A stretch of 61,379 nt of DNA from Vulcanimicrobiota bacterium (GCA_027307235.1 DAHUXH010000017.1:1-61379); one strand, 5' to 3'; positions 26,123-34,556 are shown, numbered from the stretch's first letter. Made by a program: numbers and translations. The notes: generated by a model from the sequence alone, not told the origin.

Positions 26123-26839
26123 TTACACAGTATCATTCCGTTCGCGTACGGCGCAATCAAGATAGACCATCGCGGAGAACGCCGCCAGCGGCACCGTGAT
26201 GAGAAATTCGAGAAGAACCGACCACAGGTTTGGATCGGCCACGTGCAGCGCGTGAAACGCCGGCACCAGCAGCGCAAGCACATTGCTGATCAGTACGTTC
26301 AATCCGAGCAGGAGCAGGACGCGTCCGGTGTTCGCGGGCGTCAGACTGAGCGCGATGCTGTGCGCGCACGAGAATGGGAGGATCGTCAGCGTCGAGCGGT
26401 CGCCTGCGACCGAGGCATCGACGTCGGCCAGGATGAGCGTCCCGGAGAACAGTAGGGTCGCGGTGCCGCCGAGCGCGCCCCATAGATCGCCGGAGGCGAT
26501 CAGCCCCAGGCCGAGGCTTCCGACAAAGAAGACGAAGAGTTCGATCAGGATTACCGCCCAGACGCGTTCGAGAATGCGCTCCCAGCGCTGCGCGGCCGTC
26601 CACCCCGATTCGCCTTCGTCGACGGCCACGTGGACATAGGTGACAGTCGAGATGATCGCGCCCGCGATCGTTTCGCCGAGCAAGAGCGCGTAGGGCGCGC
26701 GGTGCAACGCGAAATAGACCGCGGCCGAGAGTCCAAACGCGGCGGCGGAGACGGCGGCGTAGAGCCTGATGCGGCGCCCGCACAGTGCGAAGGCTCGTGC
26801 GGCGAGCGCGCCGAGCGGAGCGGGCGGGAAGGCTTTCAA
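26123..26839 (-). CDS. Multi-spanning membrane protein of unknown function
   Basis: About 238 residues with five to six predicted membrane helices (around LYAAVSAAAFGLSAAVYFAL, VWAVILIELFVFFVGSLGL, GTATLLFSGTLILA, VLLLLGLNVLISNVLALLV and a last one near LLEFLITVPLAAFSAMV). No signature motif was recognised. The start is set at TTG 26837-26839, four bases after the stop of the upstream gene, because the longer frame would run antisense-like through that gene; the ribosome site is weak, so the start is uncertain. Confidence 0.65.
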   Translation of the reverse strand: MKAFPPAPLGALAARAFALCGRRIRLYAAVSAAAFGLSAAVYFALHRAPYALLLGETIAGAIISTVTYVHVAVDEGESGWTAAQRWERILERVWAVILIELFVFFVGSLGLGLIASGDLWGALGGTATLLFSGTLILADVDASVAGDRSTLTILPFSCAHSIALSLTPANTGRVLLLLGLNVLISNVLALLVPAFHALHVADPNLWSVLLEFLITVPLAAFSAMVYLDCAVRERNDTV

Positions 26840-26843
26840 GAAG

Positions 26844-27194
26844 CTATCGCGAGGTCGGCGAGTATCGCACCGAGCGGCGCGCACGCTCGCTGTTGAGGAA
26901 GAAGCGCACGTCGGCCACGCCGTCGCAGAGAACGACCGATTCAACGTCCCGAAAGCGCCGGCCGTCGATATGGACGTCGAAGTCGCCGGCGGCCAAGCCC
27001 GCGAGCATGCTGCGCATCGTGCGCTCGAATGTGTCGCGGGGCGCGCGCGCACCGATGGCTTCGCGGACGGCAAACGCGAGGAGTTCTCGTACGCGCAGCG
27101 GTGTGGCCAGAGCGAACGCGGCCGAGCCGGCGGCGGTGACGGCATGGAGATCGAGTGGGACTCGGACGCGAATCACGGGTGCAGGTTTTGCCAA
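26844..27194 (-). CDS. Small protein of unknown function
   Basis: A 116-residue basic protein with an alpha/beta pattern: an N-terminal strand (VIRVRVPLDL), a helix and a C-terminal strand pair (DVHIDGRRFRDVESVVLCDGV). The start at TTG 27194 or GTG a few codons later is uncertain. It precedes the membrane protein with a 4-bp gap and probably forms an operon with it. No family recognised. Confidence 0.5.
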   Translation of the reverse strand: MAKPAPVIRVRVPLDLHAVTAAGSAAFALATPLRVRELLAFAVREAIGARAPRDTFERTMRSMLAGLAAGDFDVHIDGRRFRDVESVVLCDGVADVRFFLNSERARRSVRYSPTSR

Positions 27195-27236
27195 ATTTCG
27201 AGGAGCCGCCTGCCGTCAAGGAGTACCGATACGGCA

Positions 27237-27632
27237 ATGTCGGGTTTCGACAACTTCTCCGCAGACGCACTCGTCGACGCCGCCGAGCGTGTCATCGCAT
27301 CCTTCGACGATGCGTTCTTGGAACAGGTGTTCCGCGACGCCGATTCGATGGACGGCGCGTGTCGCACGGCGTTGATCGATTCGATCTTTGATGCGTTTCG
27401 CGAACGCGGCGAGTCGTCGGACGATGCTGCCGAGGGCGCTGGAACGACGGTCGATGCGATCATGTCGCACGACGCCGCGGCGTTGCGCAATCTGTTTGCG
27501 TACGCCGGCGCGAGCGCCGGCCTATTGAAGGAAGCAACGGCGATCTTCGTTGAGGAGCATCCCGATTTGGTCGGCGGCTTGCCCAAACCGATCGTCGATG
27601 CGGTCTCGCGCCAACTGAGCGGCACACGGTGA
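27237..27632 (+). CDS. Small acidic protein of unknown function
   Basis: A 131-residue, Asp/Glu-rich, largely helical protein (DNFSADALVDAAERVIASF, then FREAATIF-like helices near LLKEATAIFVEEH). AAGGAG lies 13 nt before the ATG, longer than usual. Its TGA overlaps the GTG of the next gene, so the two are coupled. No family recognised. Confidence 0.6.
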   Translation: MSGFDNFSADALVDAAERVIASFDDAFLEQVFRDADSMDGACRTALIDSIFDAFRERGESSDDAAEGAGTTVDAIMSHDAAALRNLFAYAGASAGLLKEATAIFVEEHPDLVGGLPKPIVDAVSRQLSGTR

Positions 27633-28387
27633 ACGAACCCCCGCGCCGCCGCCGTCACGACGGCGACGAGCAATCCGGCCCGCGGCTTCCGTTTTTTGCC
27701 GTCGCCATCGTGGTCGCGCTCATCGGCCTCTTTCTCGGCGGGCTGCTGAGCAAAGCGACGAACCGGGATGCGGTCGCCGTCGCGACGCCGATGCTGGAAG
27801 CGATGCCGAGCGTGACGCCCGTTCCGACGCCCTCGCCCTCACCGTCACCGTCACCGACCGCGAGTCCAAGCGCCAGTCCCAGCGCGACTCCCAGTGCAAG
27901 CCCAAGCGCACCTCCCAGTGCAAACCCAACCGCAACGCCCAGCGCAACCCCAAGCGCAACAACGACGGCTGCGCCGCCGACGCGGCAGGCCGTCGCAGCT
28001 GCCTCTCCGGTTGCAACGCCGATGAGCGCGCCCACGCCGTCACCGGCGGTGACACCGAAGCCGACCGCGCACCCGGCACCCGCGGTCGCGCCGAGCGCGC
28101 GCGATCCGTTGTCATCGGCCAAGACGACGGTGACTCAGTACATTACCGCCCTGCAACGCGGCGATCGCGCGTCTGCGCGCGTGCTGCTCACCGATGGCGA
28201 CGTCACCGAGGATTTCATCGACGCAGCGACGCGTCTGAACTCCCTCAAAGCGCGCGCCAACGCGGACGGCACCGACACCGTCGAAGCCGACGTCAGCACG
28301 AGCAAAGGCGAATACTTCATCACCTTCACCATCGTCCAAGCCGCCTTCAACCAAAAAATCTCCGACCACTTCGCCATCAAACCCTAA
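27629..28387 (+). CDS. Membrane-anchored protein with Pro/Ser/Thr stalk and a C-terminal NTF2-like domain
   Basis: A 252-residue protein: basic N-terminus, one membrane helix (FFAVAIVVALIGLFLGGLL, about 22-40), then a long Pro/Ser/Thr/Ala stalk (about 55-155, period-two SP and TP units), then a folded domain (TTVTQYITALQRGDRASARVLL to the end) like DUF4878/NTF2-like lumazine-type domains. Orientation suggests the domain is outside the inner membrane. The GTG start overlaps the preceding stop. Confidence 0.7.
   Translation: MNEPPRRRRHDGDEQSGPRLPFFAVAIVVALIGLFLGGLLSKATNRDAVAVATPMLEAMPSVTPVPTPSPSPSPSPTASPSASPSATPSASPSAPPSANPTATPSATPSATTTAAPPTRQAVAAASPVATPMSAPTPSPAVTPKPTAHPAPAVAPSARDPLSSAKTTVTQYITALQRGDRASARVLLTDGDVTEDFIDAATRLNSLKARANADGTDTVEADVSTSKGEYFITFTIVQAAFNQKISDHFAIKP
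27830..28090 (+). repeat. Low-complexity repeat tract coding the Pro/Ser/Thr stalk
   Basis: Short tandem units coding PS, PT, SA and AT repeats, about 260 bp. Prone to slippage and length variation between strains. Confidence 0.7.
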
Positions 28388-28420
28388 CCCGTCCGCCCCA
28401 AAAAGACCTGAAGACTATTA

Positions 28421-28520
28421 GGAAGGTCTGATTTTCGTCAGGCCGAGGCGCGGAGAGCCGAAGTGTACTACGGTACACGAGGCTTTCCGCAACGAAGGCC
28501 TGGCGTAAATCAGCCCTTCC
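28421..28520. repeat. Palindromic gene-end element, copy 2
   Basis: A 100-bp imperfect palindrome between convergent genes. Outer arms GGAAGG-t-CTGATTT and its complement at 28497-28520 pair with three mismatches. The centre reads GTGTACTACGGTACAC, flanked by GGAGAG-type arms. It is in the orientation opposite to copies 1 and 4 (CAGGCCGAGGC on the left). The SufU stop lies five bases after it. Confidence 0.88.
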
Positions 28521-28524
28521 CCGC

Positions 28525-28917
28525 CTATTCTTCGTCGGGCCAGGCGGCGATCGTGCCGATCGCGGCGCTCTTGAGGACGCGCAGGCCGAGCATGGCGCAT
28601 TTCATACGGGTCGGACTGATGCCGATGCCGACGTTTTCGAGCACCGCGTCTTTCGTGAGGCGCGCCGCCGCTTCGAGCGTCATGCCTTTGGCCGTCTCCG
28701 TCAGCATCGAGGTCGAGGCCTGGCTGATCGCGCATCCTTTGCCTGAAAAGCGAATGTCGGCGATCTTTCCCTGATCGTCGACGCGCAGTTCGATCTTGAT
28801 GTGATCGCCGCACAGCGGGTTGGTGTCTTCGGCGACGGCGTCGGGGTGTTCGAGATGTCCGAAGTTGCGCGGATTGCGATAATGATCGAGGATGTAGTCT
28901 CGGTAAAAATCGTCCAT
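28525..28917 (-). CDS. sufU: SufU-type iron-sulfur cluster assembly/sulfur-transfer protein
   Basis: A 130-residue IscU-fold protein of the SufU group. It has Cys36 and Asp38 (LCGDH), Cys62 in KGCAISQAS and Cys107 in MKCAMLG, the ligands of the zinc or cluster site. In Gram-positive-type SUF systems SufU accepts persulfide sulfur from SufS. It follows sufS by 21 bp on the same strand. Start ATG 28917 begins the conserved MDDFYRDYILDHY block. Confidence 0.95.
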   Translation of the reverse strand: MDDFYRDYILDHYRNPRNFGHLEHPDAVAEDTNPLCGDHIKIELRVDDQGKIADIRFSGKGCAISQASTSMLTETAKGMTLEAAARLTKDAVLENVGIGISPTRMKCAMLGLRVLKSAAIGTIAAWPDEE

Positions 28918-28938
28918 GATGGTTGTTGTCGTGAAGTC

Positions 28939-30192
28939 CTACAGCTTGAAGATGACGGCGGCTTTCTCCAATGCGTCGATCAATGCGTCGACGTCGCGCT
29001 CGTCGTTGTACACATAGAACGATGCGCGCGCCGTGGCCGCCCAGCCCATCTTGTCCATGAGCGGCATCGTGCAATGATGCCCCGCGCGCACGCAGACGCC
29101 CTCGGTGTCGAGGATCGACGCGAGATCGTGCGCGTGGATGTCGGCGAAGTTGAAGGAAATCGCACCGGAGACCAGCGATGCGTTGCGCGGTCCGTAGATC
29201 GCGAGCCCGCGCGGTTCCAGCTCAGCCAAGCGTTGGAAGGCGTAGTCGGAGAGGCGTCGCTCGTGTTCGCGGACCCAGGTCATGTCGAGATTCGCCAGGT
29301 AGTCGCACGCGACGCCGTAGCCGATCGCATCGGCGATATTGCCGGTCCCCGCTTCGAACTTCCACGGAACGTCGTTGAACGTCGTGTGCCGGTACTCAAC
29401 GCGTCTGATCATGTCGCCGCCGGCCAGAAACGGCGGCATGGCGTCGAGCAGCTCGCGTTTGCCGTAGAGCGCGCCGATGCCGGTCGGCGCGAGCATCTTG
29501 TGTCCGCTCATCGCATAGAAGTCGGCATCGAGCGCCTTCACGTCGACCGCAAGATGCGGCGCACCTTGCGCGCCGTCGACGAGTACGACGGCGCCGGCGG
29601 CATGGGCGCGGGCGATGATGCGGTCGAGCGGGACGATCGTGCCGAGCGTGTTGCTGACGTGCGTGATCGCGACGAGTTTGACTCCGTCGAGCAGGCGGTC
29701 GAGATCATCGAGCACGAGCAGGCCGCGTTCGTCCACCGGGATGAAGCGCAGGTGCGCTCCCGTGCGTTCCGCGAGCAACTGCCACGGCACGAGGTTGGAG
29801 TGATGCTCGAGTTCGGAGAGCAAGATCGCGTCGCCGGAACGGATGTTGGCCGCGCCCCAACTCGCGCTCACGAGGTTAATCGCTTCGGTAGTATTGCGGG
29901 TCCAAATGAGTTCGTCCGAGCGCGCCCCGATGAAATCGGCCACCTTCGCCCGGGAAAGTTCGAAGGCATCGGTTGCACGTGACGCGATCTCGTAGACGCC
30001 GCGATGGACGTTGGCGTTGTACTCGCGGTAGTATTGCACCAGCGTGTCGATGACCGGATTGGGTTTCTGCGACGTTGCCGCCGAATCGAGATAGACCAGC
30101 CGTTTTCCGCGCGACGTCTTTCGCGCGAGAATCGGGAAGTCCGCGATGATGCTCGCGGTCTTGCTTGCGTCGAGCGCAGCGGAAACACTCAT
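28939..30192 (-). CDS. sufS: Cysteine desulfurase SufS
   Basis: A 417-residue class II PLP-dependent desulfurase that takes sulfur from cysteine for cluster assembly. The PLP lysine is Lys232 (MSGHKM), the persulfide cysteine Cys374 (RAGHHCTMPLM), and the N-terminal LDSAATSQKP and NVHRGVY are SufS signatures. The gene begins one base before the sufD stop region (sufD ends at 30194), so expression is coupled. Confidence 0.96.
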   Translation of the reverse strand: MSVSAALDASKTASIIADFPILARKTSRGKRLVYLDSAATSQKPNPVIDTLVQYYREYNANVHRGVYEIASRATDAFELSRAKVADFIGARSDELIWTRNTTEAINLVSASWGAANIRSGDAILLSELEHHSNLVPWQLLAERTGAHLRFIPVDERGLLVLDDLDRLLDGVKLVAITHVSNTLGTIVPLDRIIARAHAAGAVVLVDGAQGAPHLAVDVKALDADFYAMSGHKMLAPTGIGALYGKRELLDAMPPFLAGGDMIRRVEYRHTTFNDVPWKFEAGTGNIADAIGYGVACDYLANLDMTWVREHERRLSDYAFQRLAELEPRGLAIYGPRNASLVSGAISFNFADIHAHDLASILDTEGVCVRAGHHCTMPLMDKMGWAATARASFYVYNDERDVDALIDALEKAAVIFKL

Positions 30193-30193
30193 G

Positions 30194-31354
30194 TTAGGCT
30201 ACCTTCGCGGCAAGCACCGTGCGGATTTGTTCGCGCAGCGCTTCGGTGGGGAAATGCTCGATGGCCGGCTCGAAAAAGCCGAGTGCGATCATTCGCTCGG
30301 CGTCGTCGCGCGTGATGCCGCGACTGGTCATGTAGAACAGTTGCTCGTCGTCTATGGCGCCGACGGTCGCGCCATGGAACGCCCTGACGTCGTTGGCGGC
30401 GATTTCCAGCGCCGGGATCGAATCGATGTGCGCGTGCTTCGAGAGCAGCAATGCGTCGTCGCGCAGGCTTGCATTGCTGTGCTGCGCGCCTGCGGCGATG
30501 CGGATGTTGCCGAGAAACCGGCCCTGCCCGAGGTCGCCCGCGGCGGTTTTCGCCACGGTCTGCGAGGTCGAGTTCCCGACGTTATGTTGAATGTTCGTGA
30601 CGACGTCGACATGTTGCGAACCGGTCGGGAAGAACAGGGTCGCGATGTGCGCGTCGGCTCCGGCGTGGTCGAAGCGCACGTCGTTCGACGTCACGCAGAG
30701 CGCGGCGCCCAGTTCCGCGGTCGCCCACGACACGTGCGCGTCGCGGCCGGGCGCGGCCACGCGCGTCGCAAACACGCGGGCATCGTCGCGCAGATCCTGC
30801 ACCGACGCGAAATGCACCGATGCGCCGCTCTCGGTGACGATCTCCGCGATGCTGCCGATCATCGTGTCGGGAACGTCGCTGGTCAGGCGCTCGACCACCG
30901 TCGCGCGTGCACCGGCACCCGCAAGCACCAGCGTATAGGGAAAGAACCGCGCGGAGGTGGTGCGATACGTGATTGCGATCGGGTCGTCGACGCTCACGCC
31001 GTCGGGAATATACACAAAGGCGCCGACCTGCGCGAACGCGCGTGTGAGGAAGGCGAACTTATCAGGCATCGCCCCGAGCGCAACGCCGAACGCGCGCGCG
31101 AAGAGGTCGCGGTGGTCGCGCGCCGCGGTCACCAGATCGACGGCGATCACGCCGCGACCGCTCACGGGAGAAATCGTCACATCGCCCGTGCCCGGATCGG
31201 TGTCCAGACCGGTGAAGTCGAGCGCATCGAGATCGATCTTCCAGTAACTGCCGGGACGGCCGCGATGTGATGGTGTGGTTTCGAACGCGCGCAGCGCCGC
31301 TTCGCGCTCGCCCGCGCCGAGCACGCGCTGATCAAAACGCGAGAACTCAGGCAC
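30194..31354 (-). CDS. sufD: SufD-type Fe-S assembly scaffold subunit
   Basis: A 386-residue SufB/SufD-family beta-helix protein. The C-terminal block HGATVGAIDDEQLFYMTSRG and the preceding SNASLRDDALLLS, HIDSIPALEI are family signatures. Length and the lack of the SufB N-terminal cysteine region point to SufD. It overlaps sufC by 8 bp. No sufB gene occurs in the cluster, so either this protein forms a homodimer with SufC or SufB is encoded elsewhere. Confidence 0.88.
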   Translation of the reverse strand: MPEFSRFDQRVLGAGEREAALRAFETTPSHRGRPGSYWKIDLDALDFTGLDTDPGTGDVTISPVSGRGVIAVDLVTAARDHRDLFARAFGVALGAMPDKFAFLTRAFAQVGAFVYIPDGVSVDDPIAITYRTTSARFFPYTLVLAGAGARATVVERLTSDVPDTMIGSIAEIVTESGASVHFASVQDLRDDARVFATRVAAPGRDAHVSWATAELGAALCVTSNDVRFDHAGADAHIATLFFPTGSQHVDVVTNIQHNVGNSTSQTVAKTAAGDLGQGRFLGNIRIAAGAQHSNASLRDDALLLSKHAHIDSIPALEIAANDVRAFHGATVGAIDDEQLFYMTSRGITRDDAERMIALGFFEPAIEHFPTEALREQIRTVLAAKVA

Positions 31355-32117
31355 GCGCGATGATCTCCTCGCGAATGGTGTCGTAGCCTTCGCGCTCGAT
31401 CCGGTTGGCGAGCTCAGCGTCGCCGGTCAGCGCGATGCGGCCGTCGATCATGACGTGAACGACGTCGGGACGGATGTACTGGAGGATGCGCGGATAGTGC
31501 GTGATGATGAGAAACCCGGTGTTCCGGCCCTCGTCGCTCGCGCGCAACGCGTTGACCGACGTGCCGACGTCGCGCAGCGCATCGACATCCAGACCCGAAT
31601 CGGTCTCGTCGAGGATCGCATACTTCGGGGCGAGCATGGCGAGCTGGAGCATCTCCAAGCGCTTCTTTTCACCGCCCGAGAAGCCGTCGTTGAGGTAGCG
31701 TCCCATGAACGACGGGTCCATCCCCAACACGTCCATCTTTTCGATCAGCAGTTGGCGGAACTTCGCAGGCGGCAGTGAGTCGGGACGCACGGCCTGGCGC
31801 GCGGCGTGCAAAAAGTTCGCCACCTTCACGCCCGGGATCGCCGAAGGATATTGAAATGAAAGGAACAGACCGGCCCGCGCGCGTTTGTCGGGCGCGAGCG
31901 CGAGCAGGTCCTCGCCGTCGAGCGTTGCCGTGCCGCTGACGATCTCGTAGTTCGGATGACCGGTCAGCGCGAACGCGAGCGTCGATTTACCGCTGCCGTT
32001 GGGCCCCATGAGGGCGTGGACACGGCCGGGCTCGACCGTCAGGTCGATGCCGTTGAGGATCTGTTTCTGCTCGACGCGGACGTGCAGCCGTTCGATACGA
32101 AGGCCCGGTTCGGACAC
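31347..32117 (-). CDS. sufC: SufC ATPase of the SUF system
   Basis: A 256-residue ABC-type ATPase that works with SufB/SufD. Walker A GPNGSGKST at 38-46, signature SGGEKKR, Walker B YAILDETDSGLD and LIITHYPRIL are intact; the SGGEKKR/DETDSGLD pair is diagnostic of SufC. I place the start at GTG 32117 because AAGGAG lies 6 nt upstream; an ATG at 32144 sits between promoter and ribosome site. First gene of the sufC-sufD-sufS-sufU transcript. Confidence 0.95.
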   Translation of the reverse strand: MSEPGLRIERLHVRVEQKQILNGIDLTVEPGRVHALMGPNGSGKSTLAFALTGHPNYEIVSGTATLDGEDLLALAPDKRARAGLFLSFQYPSAIPGVKVANFLHAARQAVRPDSLPPAKFRQLLIEKMDVLGMDPSFMGRYLNDGFSGGEKKRLEMLQLAMLAPKYAILDETDSGLDVDALRDVGTSVNALRASDEGRNTGFLIITHYPRILQYIRPDVVHVMIDGRIALTGDAELANRIEREGYDTIREEIIARA

Positions 32118-32156
32118 GCGACTCTCCTTAGGTGATGGGGGCATGAGGACGCCTGT

Positions 32157-32186
32157 ATCGTACCGACGGCATGGCTAGAAAGTCAA
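32157..32186 (-). promoter_or_regulatory. Promoter of the suf operon
   Basis: On the minus strand TTGACT (32181-32186) and TACGAT (32157-32162) are spaced by 18 bp, upstream of sufC. The start point would be near 32150. Confidence 0.6.
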
Positions 32187-32197
32187 GGAGAAACTTT
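32179..32197. promoter_or_regulatory. Candidate SufR operator
   Basis: AAAGT-N9-ACTTT forms an inverted repeat that touches the -35 boxes of both divergent promoters (sufC leftward, the regulator rightward). A dimeric regulator bound here would block both, as expected for an autoregulated SufR-type repressor. Confidence 0.4.
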
Positions 32198-32224
32198 ACT
32201 ATCTCGACGGCTCCGTGCTAGGAT
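32195..32224 (+). promoter_or_regulatory. Promoter of the SufR-like regulator gene
   Basis: TTTACT (32195-32200) and TAGGAT (32219-32224) are separated by 18 bp. The predicted start is near 32231, only about four bases before ATG 32235, so the message would be nearly leaderless. Confidence 0.5.
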
Positions 32225-32234
32225 ACTCGTGAAA

Positions 32235-32870
32235 ATGCTGCAAGCCGACCGCTTTTTCGCGACCACGAGAGGGAAGATCGTCGCCGAGTTGCGCCGTCGC
32301 GGCTGCGCGTCGGCCAACGACCTGGCGCTTGTTTTTGGCGTTTCTCCCAACGCGATTCGCCAGCAGTTGGTGCTTTTGGAGCGCGATGGCTTGGTGGTCG
32401 AGGCCTCCGTCAAGCGCGGCCGGACCAAGCCGACGCTCGAATTCTCGTTGACGGCCGAAGCGGACAAACTCTTTCCGCAGCAGTACGACCGCATGCTCGG
32501 CGCGGTGTTGCGTGAGGTGCGCGAGCGCTTCGGCGACGGCGCGGTCGGAGCGATCTTCGAGGGGATCACGGAGCGCGCAAGCGCCAAGGCGAGGCGGCGG
32601 ATCACCGCCAGCGATCCCGAGGAGCGCGTCGCTCAACTGACCGGCGTGCTGCGCGAGAACGGTGTCATCGCCGATTACAGTTTGATCGACGGCGGCTTCG
32701 TGCTGCATGAGCACAACTGCCCGTACGGCGAAGTCGTCAAGGACCATCCCGAGGTGTGCTCGGTCATCCACCACGTGCTCGACGACACGCTCGGCGGCGA
32801 GCATACGCAGACCGACTCGATTGCAACCGGAGCGCGCGAGTGCCGGTTCGAACTTCGTGGCGTCAAGTAA
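32235..32870 (+). CDS. sufR: SufR-like Fe-S-sensing transcriptional regulator
   Basis: A 211-residue winged-helix regulator: DNA-binding domain at about 12-65 (SANDLALVFGVSPNAIRQQL), then a C-terminal sensor region with Cys162 and Cys175 (C-x12-C, in NCPYGEVV and HPEVC) and Cys203. The C-x12-C spacing is that of SufR, where the cysteines hold a 4Fe-4S cluster. It is divergent from sufC and 9 bp upstream of a scaffold gene, consistent with control of the SUF locus. ATG 32235 is preferred over GTG 32229 because the predicted transcription start lies between them. Confidence 0.85.
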   Translation: MLQADRFFATTRGKIVAELRRRGCASANDLALVFGVSPNAIRQQLVLLERDGLVVEASVKRGRTKPTLEFSLTAEADKLFPQQYDRMLGAVLREVRERFGDGAVGAIFEGITERASAKARRRITASDPEERVAQLTGVLRENGVIADYSLIDGGFVLHEHNCPYGEVVKDHPEVCSVIHHVLDDTLGGEHTQTDSIATGARECRFELRGVK

Positions 32871-32879
32871 AAGAGGATC

Positions 32880-33362
32880 ATGAACTTTCCGAAATTTCAG
32901 AAACTGGTCGAGGAACGCAGCGGCTTTCGCACCATGGAGAACCCGACCGCGAGCGGCGAGTATTTCAGCGACTCGTGCGGCGACATGTACAGCTTCTTCT
33001 TGAAGGTCGGGCCGGGTGCGGTGGTCGAGGACATCTCGTATTTCACCACGGGCTGCGGCTTCGGCACGGCGACGTGCAGCATCGTTGTCGATCTCGCCAA
33101 GGACAAGACGATCGACGAACTCGCGCGGCTCTCGACCGATGAGATCGAGGCGGCGCTCGACGGGTATCCCGAGAAGAAGAAAGACTATCCCGATCGCGCC
33201 CTCGACGCGCTGCGTGTCGCCATCGACGACTATCGCGCGAAGGTGGCTTCCGGCGCGATTCCCGATTACGCGACGATGCCGCGCGCGCCGCGCGAGCCGG
33301 CTGCGTCCGCGCAAGCGGCTCCCGCCGCCGACGACGGAAAGATCCTGATCAAACTTCGCTAG
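32880..33362 (+). CDS. NifU/IscU-like iron-sulfur scaffold protein, divergent
   Basis: A 160-residue protein with an IscU/NifU-N fold: Cys33 and Asp35 (SCGDMYSF), Cys59 (TTGCGFGTATC) and Cys66. The C-terminal 25 residues are an Ala/Pro linker ending KILIKLR. It follows the SufR-like gene (AGAGGA before the ATG) and is distinct from SufU, so the locus encodes two U-type proteins. The spacing and sequence are closer to archaeal/methanogen-type NifU-N proteins, a low-certainty comparison. Confidence 0.85.
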   Translation: MNFPKFQKLVEERSGFRTMENPTASGEYFSDSCGDMYSFFLKVGPGAVVEDISYFTTGCGFGTATCSIVVDLAKDKTIDELARLSTDEIEAALDGYPEKKKDYPDRALDALRVAIDDYRAKVASGAIPDYATMPRAPREPAASAQAAPAADDGKILIKLR

Positions 33363-33921
33363 GCGCGACGTCGCCGTTCAAAGGCGCGCTGCACCGCACG
33401 GTGTAGTGCGTTTCTGTTTCCGACGGTATCGATTCGAACAGCGTGAGGGTGTCGATGCGCAGCACCATCGGTGAGAGTTCGACGATCGGCAACGGTTTAC
33501 GCGGTCCGTCGTTCACGCGCGCGATCGTGATGTGCAAGACGGCGGCATCGGTGAATTCAAAGCCGAGCGCGCGATACGCCGAACGCAATGAGTAGGCAAG
33601 GCTGCGAAACGCTCCGCCTTGCTGGCGCGATCCCACGAAGACGATGCTTGGTTTGCGCTCGTGCGGAAATGCACCGACGCGGTCCAGGACCACGTCAAAG
33701 GGACGGTGCAGTTGCGCGATCTCGTTCATCGCTGATTCGATCGGCGCGACGCGCGACGGGTCGACGTTGCCGAGAAACGCCAGCGTGGCATGCAGCCGTT
33801 CGCGACGCTCGTATTTGGCCGGGAATCCTACTGAACGCAGGCGAGCGGCGGCCGCGACGCAACCGGCGCGCACCGCTTCGTCGAGCGCGATTCCCACGAA
33901 CAAGCGCGGTCGATCGGTCAT
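33349..33921 (-). CDS. thpR: RNA 2',3'-cyclic phosphodiesterase (ThpR/LigT)
   Basis: A 190-residue 2H phosphoesterase that opens 2',3'-cyclic phosphates on RNA ends. Both catalytic motifs are present: HATL (His44) and HITI (His130), with the N-terminal RLFVGIAL strand. It overlaps the convergent scaffold gene by 14 bp and the upstream MBL gene by 4 bp (ATGA). Length is typical. Confidence 0.93.
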   Translation of the reverse strand: MTDRPRLFVGIALDEAVRAGCVAAAARLRSVGFPAKYERRERLHATLAFLGNVDPSRVAPIESAMNEIAQLHRPFDVVLDRVGAFPHERKPSIVFVGSRQQGGAFRSLAYSLRSAYRALGFEFTDAAVLHITIARVNDGPRKPLPIVELSPMVLRIDTLTLFESIPSETETHYTVRCSAPLNGDVAPSEV

Positions 33922-34556
33922 CGCGTGAGGTATGGATTGCGGGTGCGCTCGATGCCGATGGTCGTGGCCGCGCCGTGTCCGGGAATGACGCGCGTGCCGT
34001 CACCGAAATCGAGCAATTTGGTGCGGATGCTATGGACGATGTCTTCCAAGGACGTGCCTCCCAGATCGAAGCGGCCGACGGAGCCGGCAAAGAGCGTGTC
34101 GCCGCTCAGAATGGTCGGCACGCCGCCGTTCCCGGCGACCGAAAAGCAGACGCTGCCCGGCGTGTGGCCGGGCGTGTGGAGCACGTCGAGCGTGACGCCG
34201 CCCGCGTGGAGACGATCGCCGTCCAACAGATCTCCGTCGATGGCGACGACCGCAGGCGCACGGACTCCCAGCCATTGTGCTTGCATCGGCAGTGTTGCGT
34301 AGAGCGGCAGGTCGGCGGGGTGCAGGAGACCGGGTGCGCCGGTTCCCTCACGCAAACGCCCGAGATCACCGATGTGGTCGATGTGCGCGTGCGTGTGGAG
34401 GAGGTAGCGTGCGCGCAAGCCGAGCGCCGCGAGCCGCCGCAGCACCTCGTCGACACCGTCTCCGCCGTCGATCACGATTGCCTCGCGCGTCGTTTCGTCG
34501 GCGACGATCGTGCAGTTGCAGGCGAGCGGGCCGAGCGCGAACGTTTCGAAGATCAT
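33918..34556 (-). CDS. MBL-fold hydrolase, glyoxalase II-like
   Basis: A 212-residue metallo-beta-lactamase protein with THAHIDHIGD (zinc ligands), HTPGHTPGSVCF, SGDTLFAGSVGRFD and IPGHGAATT, the pattern of small hydroxyacylglutathione hydrolase-like enzymes. Exact substrate is unknown. Overlaps the flavin reductase stop by 4 bp and thpR by 4 bp, so the four genes 33349-35625 are one translationally coupled operon. Confidence 0.88.
   Translation of the reverse strand: MIFETFALGPLACNCTIVADETTREAIVIDGGDGVDEVLRRLAALGLRARYLLHTHAHIDHIGDLGRLREGTGAPGLLHPADLPLYATLPMQAQWLGVRAPAVVAIDGDLLDGDRLHAGGVTLDVLHTPGHTPGSVCFSVAGNGGVPTILSGDTLFAGSVGRFDLGGTSLEDIVHSIRTKLLDFGDGTRVIPGHGAATTIGIERTRNPYLTR

Noticed and set aside
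28801-29982. Long plus-strand ORF opposite sufS/sufU
   Set aside because: Shadow of sufS; the real frame carries PLP lysine and catalytic cysteine.
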